From assembly GCA_039180865.1 (NCBI GenBank), contig JBCDCZ010000152.1, positions 1 to 11,044 on the forward strand: a stretch of DNA of 11,044 nucleotides, in the 5' to 3' direction. Positions 1-7,227 of the stretch are shown here, piece by piece. The notes beneath the pieces are model-generated. The model worked only from the letters and a program-made list of their open reading frames with translations, did not search any database and was not told the origin of the DNA. A program made the position numbers and the translations under genes. The DNA is from JBCDCU01 sp039180865. GTDB taxonomy: Bacteria > Pseudomonadota > Alphaproteobacteria > Rhizobiales > JACESI01. Each line of letters starts with the position of its first letter. The first letter of the stretch is position 1.

Positions 1-61
1 TCTAAGAGACGAATTTGGATGGAAGGGAAACAGTCCGGCTCATGCGTCCGGATTTCGTCCC

Positions 62-67
62 AAGGAG
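62..67 (+). promoter_or_regulatory. Shine-Dalgarno site of rplQ
   Basis: AAGGAG lies 6 nt before the rplQ ATG and fixes its start. The 61 bases before it hold no gene that I can support. A TAA at 3-5 could be the stop of the expected upstream gene rpoA, but too little is present to test this. Confidence 0.8.
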
Positions 68-73
68 AAGACA

Positions 74-499
74 ATGCGTCACCGTAAAGCAGGCCGTAAG
101 CTGAACCGGACCTCAAGTCATCGCAAGGCATTGTTCGCCAATATGGCAGCTGCCCTGATCAAGCACGAACAGATTGTCACGACATTGCCGAAAGCGAAAG
201 AATTACGTCCTTTTGCTGAAAAACTGATCACGCTCGGTAAGCGCGGCGATCTCCACGCCCGCCGTCAGGCGATCAGCAAGGTGCGTGATGTGGCCATGGT
301 CAAGAAGCTTTTTGAGACGCTTGGTCCGCGCTATCAAGAGCGCAATGGCGGCTATACGCGCGTTATGAGAGCCGGTTTCCGTTATGGCGATAACGCACCG
401 ATGGCTGTGATTGAATTTGTTGATCGCGACGAGACAGCCCGCGGCCAGGATTCAGGCCCGACCGCTGAAGTCGAGACCGCAGCTGAAGCGGCCGCGTAA
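74..499 (+). CDS. rplQ: 50S ribosomal protein L17
   Basis: This encodes the large-subunit ribosomal protein bL17, which binds 23S rRNA near the exit-tunnel side of the 50S subunit. The protein has 141 residues. It opens with the signature MRHRKAGRKLNR, followed by SSHRKALFANMAAALIKHEQI and by TTLPKAKELRPFAEKLITLGKRGDLHARRQA, all diagnostic of the family. The GGYTRVMRAGFRYGDNAPMAVIEFVDRD block ends the conserved core at about residue 119. The last 20 or so residues are an acidic, alanine-rich tail (AEVETAAEAAA) of the kind common in alphaproteobacterial L17. The start is supported by AAGGAG 6 nt upstream. In most bacteria this gene closes the rpsM-rpsK-rpoA-rplQ operon; the terminator just downstream agrees with that. 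No internal promoter is visible, so it is probably read from upstream of the window. Confidence 0.98.
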   Translation: MRHRKAGRKLNRTSSHRKALFANMAAALIKHEQIVTTLPKAKELRPFAEKLITLGKRGDLHARRQAISKVRDVAMVKKLFETLGPRYQERNGGYTRVMRAGFRYGDNAPMAVIEFVDRDETARGQDSGPTAEVETAAEAAA

Positions 500-525
500 T
501 CAGGCCAAGTCATTTATTGTGTTGG

Positions 526-565
526 GGGCTTCGGGATGTCGGCATTCCGGAGCCCTTCTTGTTTT
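526..565 (+). terminator. Intrinsic terminator after rplQ
   Basis: The bases 526-538 and 543-555 form a 13-bp stem (two G-T wobbles, otherwise paired) around the tetraloop TCGG at 539-542. The run TTCTTGTTTT follows at 556-565. The stem starts with GGGCT and ends with AGCCC. It sits 27 nt after the rplQ stop, where the end of the ribosomal operon is expected. No comparable terminator is seen elsewhere in the window. Confidence 0.88.
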
Positions 566-624
566 GGCATAACGGTCGTATCATTTGGATCGCTACATTG
601 GCATCCGCCCAACCGATGAACGCC

Positions 625-652
625 TTGCTTGCTCGGATGGCGTTCGTATGAA
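625..652 (+). promoter_or_regulatory. Possible sigma-70-type promoter of the protease operon
   Basis: TTGCTT (625-630) and TATGAA (647-652) are separated by 16 nt. They lie downstream of the rplQ terminator and about 38 nt before the ATG at 690, so a promoter is needed here. The -35 match is poor (TTG only) and the -10 match is moderate, so the exact location is a guess. Confidence 0.25.
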
Positions 653-689
653 CTTTTTTGGACAGATCTGACAAGGAGAAACGGTACTG

Positions 690-2111
690 ATGCGGACAGG
701 TGAATTGCTCGCGGGTATCTTAATGATGGGCCTGGTGTATGGGCTCACACTCGACATTGCGCGTTCTCAGGATCGGCAGGTGCCCGAAGCAGCAGGTGAG
801 ATCCGTTTGAGTTTTGCGCCTGTCGTAAAACGGGCCGCACCTGCTGTTGTCAATGTCTATGCGACAAGGCTTGTTCGCGACCGCCGGTCTCCTTTTGCCG
901 GCGATCCGTTCTTTGAGCGCTTTTTCGGGGATCGTGGCTTCGGGCTTGCTCCGCGCCGGAGGGCTCAGAATTCGCTTGGGTCTGGCGTCATCGTCGAAGA
1001 AAGCGGCATCGTTGTTACGAACTTTCATGTCATCCGCGATGCAACTGACGTGCGTGTGGCGCTCAATGATCGTCGCGAATTCGAGGCTGAAATCATCTTG
1101 CGCGACGAACGGACGGATCTGGCTATCCTTCAGATCGATACGGCGGGAGAGCGGTTTCCTGCGCTCTCTTTTGCAAGGGCAGAAAGCGTTGAGGTTGGCG
1201 ACCTTGTGCTCGCAATTGGCAACCCCTTTGGTGTTGGGCAAACGGTGACGCAAGGTATCGTATCCGCTCTTGCGCGAACGCAGGCTGGCATTACGGATTC
1301 AAATTTCTTCATCCAGACCGATGCTGCGATCAATCCCGGCAATTCGGGCGGTGCCTTGCTTGATATTAATGGTGATGTGGTCGGCATAAATACTGCGATC
1401 TATTCCCGGTCAGGCGGTTCCAATGGCATCGGGTTTGCGATCCCCTCCGACATGGTGCGCCTTGTCGTTGATTCCGCTTTGCAGGGAAGTCAGACGGTCT
1501 TACGCCCCTGGATCGGTGCAGAGTTTCAGAATGTCACGGCGGACCTTGCGATCGGACTAGGCCTGGAGCGGCCGCGAGGCGTGCTCGTGACGGAGATTTT
1601 CCCCGAGAGTCCGGCCGACAAGGCGGGTCTCGATGTCGGTGATCTCATTGTTTCAGTCGGGGAACAGGGTTTCGATGATATTGCAGGCTTGAATTATCGT
1701 CTCGCAACGATCGGAATTGGCAATACGGCCCGGCTTGGGGTGATCCGTGATGGTCGCGAGCGCGCGCTCAATGTGGCGCTTAGTCCCGCACCTGAAACCG
1801 TGCCGCGTGATGAGCGGTTGATTGGCGGCTTCTCGCCGTTCACCGGCTCGATTGTTGCGAACCTTTCGCCTGCGGTCGCAGACGAATTACGCCTTCGCGG
1901 GGCGGACCGGGGTGTCGTCATACTGGACGTGGAACCCGGCTCCAATGCGGCGCGCCTCGGTTTACGAAAAGGCGATGTCATTGTCCGTGTCGCAAACCGG
2001 GATATTCGCGATACGCGTACACTTGAGGAGGTGACGGCGCGGGAGCGCCGGGTTTGGCGTTTTGCGATCAACCGCGGCGGACGCCTTATTACGTCCGTGG
2101 TGGGAGGCTGA
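690..2111 (+). CDS. htrA: HtrA/Deg-family periplasmic serine protease with two PDZ domains
   Basis: This is a Do-type endopeptidase that degrades or refolds misfolded proteins in the periplasm. It has 473 residues, close to E. coli DegP/DegQ. Residues 1-27 are a hydrophobic export segment (MRTGELLAGILMMGLVYG and following) with no clean AxA cleavage site, so it could stay as a membrane anchor. The trypsin-like domain spans about 40-262 and shows the catalytic triad: H113 in VTNFHVI, D143 in RTDLAILQ, and S219 in PGNSGGALL. PDZ1 covers about 275-365 (WIGAEFQ, then SPADKAGLDVGDLIVSV). PDZ2 covers about 385-470 (NAARLGLRKGDVIVRV). The LA loop before NSLGSGVIV is short, which resembles DegQ more than DegP; the paralogue name is therefore unsettled. 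AAGGAG at 673-678 lies 11 nt before the ATG, which is a little far. It heads the operon, and rarA follows after 2 nt. Confidence 0.95.
   Translation: MRTGELLAGILMMGLVYGLTLDIARSQDRQVPEAAGEIRLSFAPVVKRAAPAVVNVYATRLVRDRRSPFAGDPFFERFFGDRGFGLAPRRRAQNSLGSGVIVEESGIVVTNFHVIRDATDVRVALNDRREFEAEIILRDERTDLAILQIDTAGERFPALSFARAESVEVGDLVLAIGNPFGVGQTVTQGIVSALARTQAGITDSNFFIQTDAAINPGNSGGALLDINGDVVGINTAIYSRSGGSNGIGFAIPSDMVRLVVDSALQGSQTVLRPWIGAEFQNVTADLAIGLGLERPRGVLVTEIFPESPADKAGLDVGDLIVSVGEQGFDDIAGLNYRLATIGIGNTARLGVIRDGRERALNVALSPAPETVPRDERLIGGFSPFTGSIVANLSPAVADELRLRGADRGVVILDVEPGSNAARLGLRKGDVIVRVANRDIRDTRTLEEVTARERRVWRFAINRGGRLITSVVGG
2102..2107 (+). promoter_or_regulatory. Shine-Dalgarno site that decides the rarA start
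   Basis: GGGAGG lies inside the last codons of the protease gene, 6 nt before the TTG at 2114. It is the reason for choosing that TTG as the rarA start in place of the longer frame that opens with an ATG at 2054 inside the protease gene. Confidence 0.7.
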
Positions 2112-2113
2112 TT

Positions 2114-3493
2114 TTGGGCGACCTCTTCGCTACGGCTGAAACTGGCGAGGATCCTTCCCCGCGTGTTGCTGAGGATGCGCCTCTGGCCGAGCGCTTAAGG
2201 CCGATGCAGTTATCCGATGTCGCAGGGCAGGACCATCTTCTCGGTGAAAACGGTACGTTGCGGCGGATGGTACAAGGTGCGACCCTTGGATCGCTCATTT
2301 TTTGGGGCCCTCCTGGAACCGGTAAAACAACGGTCGCCAGATTGCTTGCTGCCGAGACCGATCTTGCCTTTCAACAAATCTCCGCGATTTTTTCGGGCGT
2401 TGCGGACCTTAAGAAGGTGTTTGAAACTGCGCGTGCACGGCGTTCGGCGAATGGAAGGGGTACCCTTTTGTTCGTTGACGAAATCCATCGCTTCAACCGA
2501 ACCCAGCAGGATTCGTTCCTGCCCGTTATGGAAGACGGAACCGTGACGCTGATCGGTGCGACTACGGAAAACCCATCTTTTGAGCTTAACGCGGCGCTTC
2601 TGTCGCGTGCGCAGGTGCTGAGCTTCAAATCGCTTGACGATGAGGCGCTCGGGAAGCTCTTGGAGCGTGCGGAAGCTGTTCTCAATAAGCCGCTTCCGCT
2701 CGATGACAGCGCGCGTGCCTCTTTGTTTCGGATGGCGGATGGCGACGGACGGGCTGCCCTCTCTCTTGCAGAGGAAGTGCTACGCGCGGCGAAACCGGGC
2801 GAGGTCTTTAGCGCGGAAAGCCTGCAAGCGCTCCTTCAACGGCGGGCTCCGGTCTATGATAAGGGGCAGGACGGCCACTACAACTTAATCTCAGCACTCC
2901 ATAAGGCAGTGCGCGGCTCGGATCCCGATGCGGCGCTTTATTATCTGGCTCGCATGTTGGATGCTGGCGAACACCCCCTCTACCTTGGGCGTCGTTTGGT
3001 CAGGATGGCGTCGGAAGATATCGGTCTTGCCGACCCGCAGGCCCTTGTTATCGCGAACGCCGCGAAAGACGCTTATGATTATTTAGGCTCGCCCGAGGGA
3101 GAACTCGCTCTGGCGGAAGCCTGCGTCTATCTCGCGACGGCCCCAAAATCTAATGCTGTTTACATAGCCTACAAGAAAGCAATGCGTGTCGCCAAAGAGC
3201 ACGGATCGCTCCTTCCGCCCAAACACATATTGAATGCGCCGACCCGTCTCATGAAGGATGAGGGCTATGGGGCCGGTTATGACTACGACCATGATTTTCC
3301 GCACGCCTTTTCCGGTCAGGATTATTTCCCCGACGATATGGGACGTAAACAATTTTACGATCCGGTCGAGCGTGGCTTCGAACGCGAGATCAGAAAACGA
3401 CTTGAATTCTGGGAGGCCCTGAGAGCTGAGCGCGCTGGGTCAGGTGACGTAGCAAGTTCCGGAAAAGACAAGACAGGGAAGGGCGTGTCATGA
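2114..3493 (+). CDS. rarA: Replication-associated recombination protein A (AAA+ ATPase)
   Basis: RarA (MgsA) is a clamp-loader-like AAA+ ATPase related to eukaryotic WRNIP1 that acts at stalled replication forks and interacts with SSB. From the TTG start the protein has 459 residues (E. coli RarA: 447) and begins GDLFATAET, as is usual for the family. An in-frame ATG at 2054 would add 20 residues that translate protease sequence and look unlike RarA. Visible motifs, numbered from the TTG: APLAERLRPMQLSDVAGQDHL near residue 22, Walker A GPPGTGKTT at 65-73, Walker B LLFVDEIHRF at about 98-107, sensor 1 GATTENPSFELN at about 128-139, and the arginine finger in LLSRA (R145). The C-terminal part has the family's tetramerisation region (APVYDKGQDGHYNLISALHK, RMASEDIGLADPQA). 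The gene starts 2 nt after the protease stop and overlaps crcB by 4 nt, so translational coupling is likely. Confidence 0.93.
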   Translation: MGDLFATAETGEDPSPRVAEDAPLAERLRPMQLSDVAGQDHLLGENGTLRRMVQGATLGSLIFWGPPGTGKTTVARLLAAETDLAFQQISAIFSGVADLKKVFETARARRSANGRGTLLFVDEIHRFNRTQQDSFLPVMEDGTVTLIGATTENPSFELNAALLSRAQVLSFKSLDDEALGKLLERAEAVLNKPLPLDDSARASLFRMADGDGRAALSLAEEVLRAAKPGEVFSAESLQALLQRRAPVYDKGQDGHYNLISALHKAVRGSDPDAALYYLARMLDAGEHPLYLGRRLVRMASEDIGLADPQALVIANAAKDAYDYLGSPEGELALAEACVYLATAPKSNAVYIAYKKAMRVAKEHGSLLPPKHILNAPTRLMKDEGYGAGYDYDHDFPHAFSGQDYFPDDMGRKQFYDPVERGFEREIRKRLEFWEALRAERAGSGDVASSGKDKTGKGVS

Positions 3494-3867
3494 GCCACGT
3501 TTTCTTCGTTGCCCTTGGCGGTGCGCTTGGCGCTTCTGCACGCTATTATGTTGGCGTGGCGGCCTTCCGGTTTTTCGGACCTGGTTTTCCTTACGGAACC
3601 TTGATCGTGAATGTTCTGGGATCCTTTGCGATGGGCCTGCTGATTGCATTTCTTGCAAAGCGTTCGGGAACGGCAGCTGAATGGCGGGTGTTCCTCGCGA
3701 CCGGTGTGCTCGGAGGGTTTACCACTTTCTCGGCGTTTTCGCTTGATGCTGTTGAACTCTGGGAACGCGGCGCGATAGGGTCCGCCGGTCTTTACATTGC
3801 CGGATCGGTCACGCTTTCGATCCTTGCCTTAATGGCGGGACTTATGCTTGTAAGGGCCGCGCACTAA
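3490..3867 (+). CDS. crcB: Fluoride exporter, CrcB/Fluc channel
   Basis: CrcB (FluC) is a small four-helix inner-membrane protein that works as an antiparallel dimer and lets fluoride leave the cell. The protein has 125 residues, typical of the family. Conserved elements are GGALGASARYY at 10-20, the pore-lining asparagine N41 in GTLIVNVLGSF, and the GGFTTFSAFSLDAVEL block at 75-90 that carries the phenylalanine box and the central sodium-site residues. Four hydrophobic segments lie at about 4-24, 35-56, 66-88 and 98-121. The start overlaps the rarA stop in ATGA, and GGGAAGGG lies just upstream. Being inside an operon, it has no crcB-motif fluoride riboswitch directly in front of it and I see none. 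A single gene copy is expected for a dual-topology type. Confidence 0.95.
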   Translation: MSHVFFVALGGALGASARYYVGVAAFRFFGPGFPYGTLIVNVLGSFAMGLLIAFLAKRSGTAAEWRVFLATGVLGGFTTFSAFSLDAVELWERGAIGSAGLYIAGSVTLSILALMAGLMLVRAAH

Positions 3868-3908
3868 ACCGCGCGATTTTCTGTCTCAAGAGATCTCACA
3901 ACGGCGCT

Positions 3909-4925
3909 ATGGCGGGTGTATCGCAAAGAAAAATCGAATCTAATGAAGCGGGAATGCGGCTGGACCGATGGTTCAAGACGCATTACCCGGGTGTTGGATT
4001 TGGTCATTTACAGAAGCTCTTACGGTCCGGCCAGGTTCGGGTTGACGGGGCACGCGCAAAGAGCTCGACTCGGCTTGCGGCCGGTCAAATCGTCCGTATT
4101 CCGCCCGTTGGATCTGACGCAGAACGCGTTGCGCCATTGACTCACAAAACCATGCGTGACCGACATGATGGCGATGTGATCGCGGCCAATCTTCTTTATG
4201 AGGATGACAAGGTCCTCGTGATCAACAAACCTGCGGGGCTAGCGGTGCAGGGCGGATCGGGCTTGAACCGCCATGTGGATGGCATGCTCGAAGCCTATCG
4301 AGACCGCAAAGGTCAAAAGCCTCGCCTCGTCCACCGGCTCGACCGAGATACATCCGGTGTCCTTGTCGTTGCGCGAACCCGTCTGGCGGCAAGCTTCCTC
4401 ACCAAGGCGTTTCGTGAGCGTACTACCAAGAAAGTCTATTGGGCGCTGGTGCGCGGCGTGCCGCGTCCGCCTCAGGGCCGCCTTTCAACCTTTCTGATCA
4501 AGGATGAAGACGACTACGGCGACCAGAAAATGCGGGTCATACTCGATAAACAAAAGGGAGCCGATCATGCGGTTACGCTTTATTCCGCAATGGAGTGGGT
4601 CGGACAGACGCTTTCCTGGATGAGCCTCAGGCCTGTGACCGGGCGCATGCACCAGTTACGAGCTCATATGGATTATCTCGGCCATCCCATAATTGGGGAT
4701 AAGAAGTACTTTTCCGTCGAGAATTGGGAACTCCCCGGTGGTATTCAGAACAAGCTTCATCTTCATGCCCGGCGCTTGGTCATTCCGCATCCGGACGGCG
4801 GCTCAATCGATGTAACGGCTCCGCTTCCGCCTCATATGGTGCAGAGCTGGAACCTGCTCGGTTTCGATGAAACGACCTATGATCCTGTTCAGAATGAGAC
4901 GGTTGATCAGGAGGGCATCGAATGA
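3909..4925 (+). CDS. rluC: RluA-family 23S rRNA pseudouridine synthase (RluC-like)
   Basis: This enzyme isomerises uridine to pseudouridine in 23S rRNA (RluC in E. coli acts at 955, 2504 and 2580). The protein has 338 residues. An S4 RNA-binding domain spans about 16-63 (GMRLDRWFKTHYPGV, LQKLLRSGQVRVDG). The catalytic domain starts near 95. It has the nucleophile motif HRLDRDTSG at 142-150 with catalytic D145, INKPAGLAVQGG at 105-116, and PVTGRMHQLRAHMDYLGHPIIGDKKY at 242-267. The ATG lies 41 nt after crcB and has no convincing Shine-Dalgarno site. An in-frame ATG at 3954 would begin exactly at the S4 domain, but the extra 15 residues fit the usual family length. The gene overlaps the HAD gene by ATGA. 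The RluC assignment over RluD or another RluA paralogue rests on the S4 domain and context, not on target data. Confidence 0.88.
   Translation: MAGVSQRKIESNEAGMRLDRWFKTHYPGVGFGHLQKLLRSGQVRVDGARAKSSTRLAAGQIVRIPPVGSDAERVAPLTHKTMRDRHDGDVIAANLLYEDDKVLVINKPAGLAVQGGSGLNRHVDGMLEAYRDRKGQKPRLVHRLDRDTSGVLVVARTRLAASFLTKAFRERTTKKVYWALVRGVPRPPQGRLSTFLIKDEDDYGDQKMRVILDKQKGADHAVTLYSAMEWVGQTLSWMSLRPVTGRMHQLRAHMDYLGHPIIGDKKYFSVENWELPGGIQNKLHLHARRLVIPHPDGGSIDVTAPLPPHMVQSWNLLGFDETTYDPVQNETVDQEGIE
4909..4914 (+). promoter_or_regulatory. Shine-Dalgarno site of the HAD phosphatase gene
   Basis: AGGAGG, 7 nt before the ATG at 4922 and inside rluC, is the strongest ribosome binding site of the operon. It suggests the downstream gene can be initiated independently and not only by coupling. 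Confidence 0.75.
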
Positions 4926-5617
4926 GTGCGCCGCATCTGGTTATCTTTGATTGCGATGGAACGCTGGTCGATGGTCAACACCTGGTCGTCGCTGCAATGG
5001 AGCGCGCCTTTCTCGCCCATGGACTTCCCGCGCCCGATCCTCGCACGACGCGCGGTGTGATTGGGCTTTCGCTGCGGATCGCCGTCGATGAGGTGCTGGG
5101 TGGCGAGATGAGTGAGTACGGGGACCGCGTCACAAATACGTTCCGAGAGGTGTTTCACGAGATACGCCACCAGAAAACGATTGACGAACCATTCTATGAA
5201 GGCGCCCGCGCCCTTGTTAATCAGCTTGCCGCACGGGATGACGTGCACCTCGCGATCGCGACGGGGAAGGGAAGCCGGGCTGTCCATCAGATGTTGGAAA
5301 CGGAAGGCTGGGAAAAAGCCTTTATCAGTATTCAAACCGCCGATAATTCACCGTCAAAGCCGCACCCGGGAATGGTTTTGAATGCGCTCGCAGAAAGCGG
5401 AACCGAACCGAAAAACTGCGTTATGATTGGAGATACAACATTCGATATGCAAATGGCCCGATCGGCTGGCGTCGATGCTTATGGTGTCGCATGGGGCTAT
5501 CATGATGTTCATATGTTGTCGAAAGCGGGTGCCCACATCATTCTTGATGACTACACTGCTCTGCAGAGCGCTCTTCTTGGGCGCATTTATGCCACCGGTC
5601 ACGGTGAGCAATTATGA
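4922..5617 (+). CDS. HAD-superfamily hydrolase, phosphoglycolate phosphatase-like
   Basis: This is a cytosolic Mg-dependent phosphohydrolase of the HAD subfamily IA. The protein has 231 residues, usual for Gph/PGP-like enzymes. All four HAD motifs are visible: motif I FDCDGTLVD with nucleophile D10 and acid/base D12; motif II ATGK with T114; motif III SKPHP with K146; motif IV GDTTFD with D171 and D175. A small helical C1 cap lies between motifs I and II, about residues 15-90. The ending WGYHDVHMLSKAGAHIILDDY is typical of Gph-like proteins. In this position after rluC the alphaproteobacterial homologues are usually called phosphoglycolate phosphatase, but substrate cannot be read from the motifs; housecleaning of other phosphate esters is possible. 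The gene overlaps rluC and the ATP12 gene by 4 nt each, and so is very probably co-translated with them. Confidence 0.9.
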   Translation: MSAPHLVIFDCDGTLVDGQHLVVAAMERAFLAHGLPAPDPRTTRGVIGLSLRIAVDEVLGGEMSEYGDRVTNTFREVFHEIRHQKTIDEPFYEGARALVNQLAARDDVHLAIATGKGSRAVHQMLETEGWEKAFISIQTADNSPSKPHPGMVLNALAESGTEPKNCVMIGDTTFDMQMARSAGVDAYGVAWGYHDVHMLSKAGAHIILDDYTALQSALLGRIYATGHGEQL

Positions 5618-6417
5618 GCGGTCCGTTTGATATTTTCGGGCTTGGGGCTGATCCTGATCGTCCTGAAGAGAGTCCGGCTCGCAAAGCGCAGATTAACTCT
5701 GCCCGCCCATTACCCAAACGGTTTTTTGATCAGGTGGGTGTCCGCCGATCTGAAGACCCGCCGGGGTACGAGATAACACTTGATGACCGCCCGGTTCGAA
5801 CGCCCGCCCGACGCGCAGTTGTTATGAAACGTATGGAGACTGCAGAAGCACTGGCTCTAGAATGGCGTGCTCAGGAAACCGTCATCGATCCGAAGGACAT
5901 GCCGCTTACGCGTCTTGTCAATTCTGCGCTTGATGGGGTTGAGACACAAAAAGAAGCTGTTCGCTCGGAAATCGCCAAGTTCGCTGCAACGGATTTGCTT
6001 TGCTACCGGGCTGAAACACCCGAACGCCTTGTTTTACGGCAGAATGCTGCGTGGGATCCGGTTCTGGCCTATTTCGATACGCGCCACGGTTGTCGTTTTC
6101 ACCTCGCTGGTGGAATCATTCCCGTCGAGCAACCTGTTCAAAGTCTTGAGACCGTAAGGACTCTTGTTGATGGTTTCGATGATCCTCTGCAAATTGCAGC
6201 ACTTCATTCGCTGACAACGCTTCTTGGATCGTGCCTACTTGCGCTAGCCATCAGCGAGGACGCCATTTCGCCCGACGAAGCCTGGGCAGCCGCTCATCTC
6301 GATGAAGACTGGAATATCGAACAATGGGGAGCTGATGAGGAAGCAAGCCGGAGGCGTGCCTACCGATATCGCGACTTCAAAGCCGCACTGATTGCCCTTG
6401 ACCGTAATGGCGCTTAA
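5614..6417 (+). CDS. ATP12-family chaperone for F1-ATPase assembly
   Basis: ATP12 proteins chaperone the F1 alpha subunit until it joins the beta subunits. The family is known from mitochondria and Alphaproteobacteria. The protein has 267 residues. The N-terminal part contains PKRFFDQVGV (34-43) and YEITLDDRPVRTPARRAVV (52-70). Then come EWRAQ (83-87), the block MPLTRLVNSALDGVE (96-110), ATDLLCYRAETPERLV (125-140) and AAWDPVLAYF. The C-terminal signature DEAWAAAHLDEDWNIEQWG (221-239) with EEASRRRAYR closes the domain. Its ATG overlaps the HAD stop in ATGA, with GGTGAG 5 nt upstream. It is the last gene of the + strand operon. No hairpin terminator follows: the stop TAA overlaps the stop of the convergent membrane-protein gene. 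No ATP synthase gene lies in the window, so the partner is encoded elsewhere. Confidence 0.93.
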   Translation: MSGPFDIFGLGADPDRPEESPARKAQINSARPLPKRFFDQVGVRRSEDPPGYEITLDDRPVRTPARRAVVMKRMETAEALALEWRAQETVIDPKDMPLTRLVNSALDGVETQKEAVRSEIAKFAATDLLCYRAETPERLVLRQNAAWDPVLAYFDTRHGCRFHLAGGIIPVEQPVQSLETVRTLVDGFDDPLQIAALHSLTTLLGSCLLALAISEDAISPDEAWAAAHLDEDWNIEQWGADEEASRRRAYRYRDFKAALIALDRNGA

Positions 6418-7052
6418 TGCGCGTTTGGCCTACCGTCGTCCGCAAAGCGAAATTTTGCCCTTTTAAGAGCAAGTTTGCGCGCTGTATCTTCTTTGAAAAA
6501 TTCTTGCACAGCGACAATCATCAAGATAACGGCGATTGCGAGGAGTACAGTGAACATCCAACCTGAAAGTAACCCCTCGTAAGTGGTGGTAATGGTGGAT
6601 AGGGGCGTAACACTGATATGAAAGAGTGATGCCCAGGAAATCAGGGCGGTCGTCCCGGTGCTCACTATTACAAATACCGTTCCAACGTCGGTTTCTGCAG
6701 GGCGTTGGTTTTTTGCCTCTTCGCGGCGATGTCTCAGTAAAATGAGATGAACGAAGACGGTACTCAGCGTCAGAATTGCCGTGATTGAGATTTTGACCCA
6801 CAGCTTGGTCTCAACATCGACAATATCAGCCCGGTTCAGGTAACTGCCGGAGAGTTCAATACCAGCGCACCAAGCGATAAAGAGGCCAGCAAGTATAAAT
6901 CGTGAGAGATTTTGAAGGCGTTTCAGGCTACGGCCACGCAAAGCTGCTGAAACGCCCTTTCTAAAAATCTGATAGTACCAGATCGCGGTCCCGACGAACC
7001 CCATCCCGATCCCAAGAAGATGGAAGCTGAAGAGGAGTGTTACATAGTCCAT
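6414..7052 (-). CDS. Uncharacterised five-helix membrane protein, paralogue A
   Basis: I do not recognise a named family. The protein has 212 residues and about five hydrophobic segments: about 4-30, 52-70, 84-107, 124-146 and 160-186. A basic tail (KLALKRAKFRFADDGR) follows. It aligns without a gap to the protein encoded at 7228-7833 over residues 1-188; by hand I count 48 identities (about 26%). Shared positions include H11 in the first segment (FHLLG), LS at 49-50, K83, W85 and K87 before the third segment, H102 in that segment (FVHLILL), S139-W140 in the fourth, W165, and ILM at 176-178. Two buried histidines could bind a haem or a metal; this is inference. The overall look recalls small CopD/DUF2269-like membrane proteins, but I cannot confirm it. 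The start ATG has GGGGAA about 11 nt upstream. Its stop overlaps the ATP12 stop on the other strand. Confidence 0.8.
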   Translation of the reverse strand: MDYVTLLFSFHLLGIGMGFVGTAIWYYQIFRKGVSAALRGRSLKRLQNLSRFILAGLFIAWCAGIELSGSYLNRADIVDVETKLWVKISITAILTLSTVFVHLILLRHRREEAKNQRPAETDVGTVFVIVSTGTTALISWASLFHISVTPLSTITTTYEGLLSGWMFTVLLAIAVILMIVAVQEFFKEDTARKLALKRAKFRFADDGRPNAH

Positions 7053-7227
7053 GTCTGCACGCTTCCCCGCTTGGTGGCGAACTGCGTAAACAAAGTGCGC
7101 GCGCCACGATACTAATCTTGCAATTCCTCGTTCATCAATTCTTGACTTTACGCGAGCGGAGTTTTGTTTCTGTTGACGAAATCATTCGGATTTTATCTAT
7201 CTCGTTAAGCGGCTGATTTTACTCTGC
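7053..7227 (-). other. Intergenic region between the two membrane-protein genes
   Basis: These 175 nt are visibly richer in A and T than the flanking genes. I see no terminator for the gene at 7228-7833 and no convincing promoter for the gene at 6414-7052. The best - strand candidate is TTGATG around 7132-7137 with TAGTAT about 18 nt further on, which is weak. A 7-bp inverted pair, GCGTAAA near 7084 and TTTACGC near 7147, is too far apart to interpret. Whether the two genes share one transcript stays open. Confidence 0.4.

Noticed and set aside
33..51. Direct repeat GTCCGG in the rplQ leader
   Set aside because: Two 6-bp copies are expected by chance at this base composition.
720..1253. A 177-codon open frame on the - strand inside the protease gene, and further overlapping frames on both strands within that gene
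   Set aside because: The + strand frame encodes an intact HtrA protease with full motifs. The antisense translation has no recognisable domain, and such frames are common opposite well-biased genes.
2217..2888. Overlapping open frames on both strands inside rarA
   Set aside because: Their translations are rich in Arg, Ser and Cys with no domain, and rarA itself is complete and well conserved.
3890..3897. The 8-bp palindrome GAGATCTC between crcB and rluC
   Set aside because: It is short and isolated, without a second copy or T run, so neither an operator nor a terminator can be argued.
7173..7201. Promoter-like TTGACG on the + strand between the two membrane-protein genes, with similar TTGACG boxes at 7898 and 8012
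   Set aside because: None has a good -10 box at 16-18 nt, and no + strand gene lies downstream of any of them.
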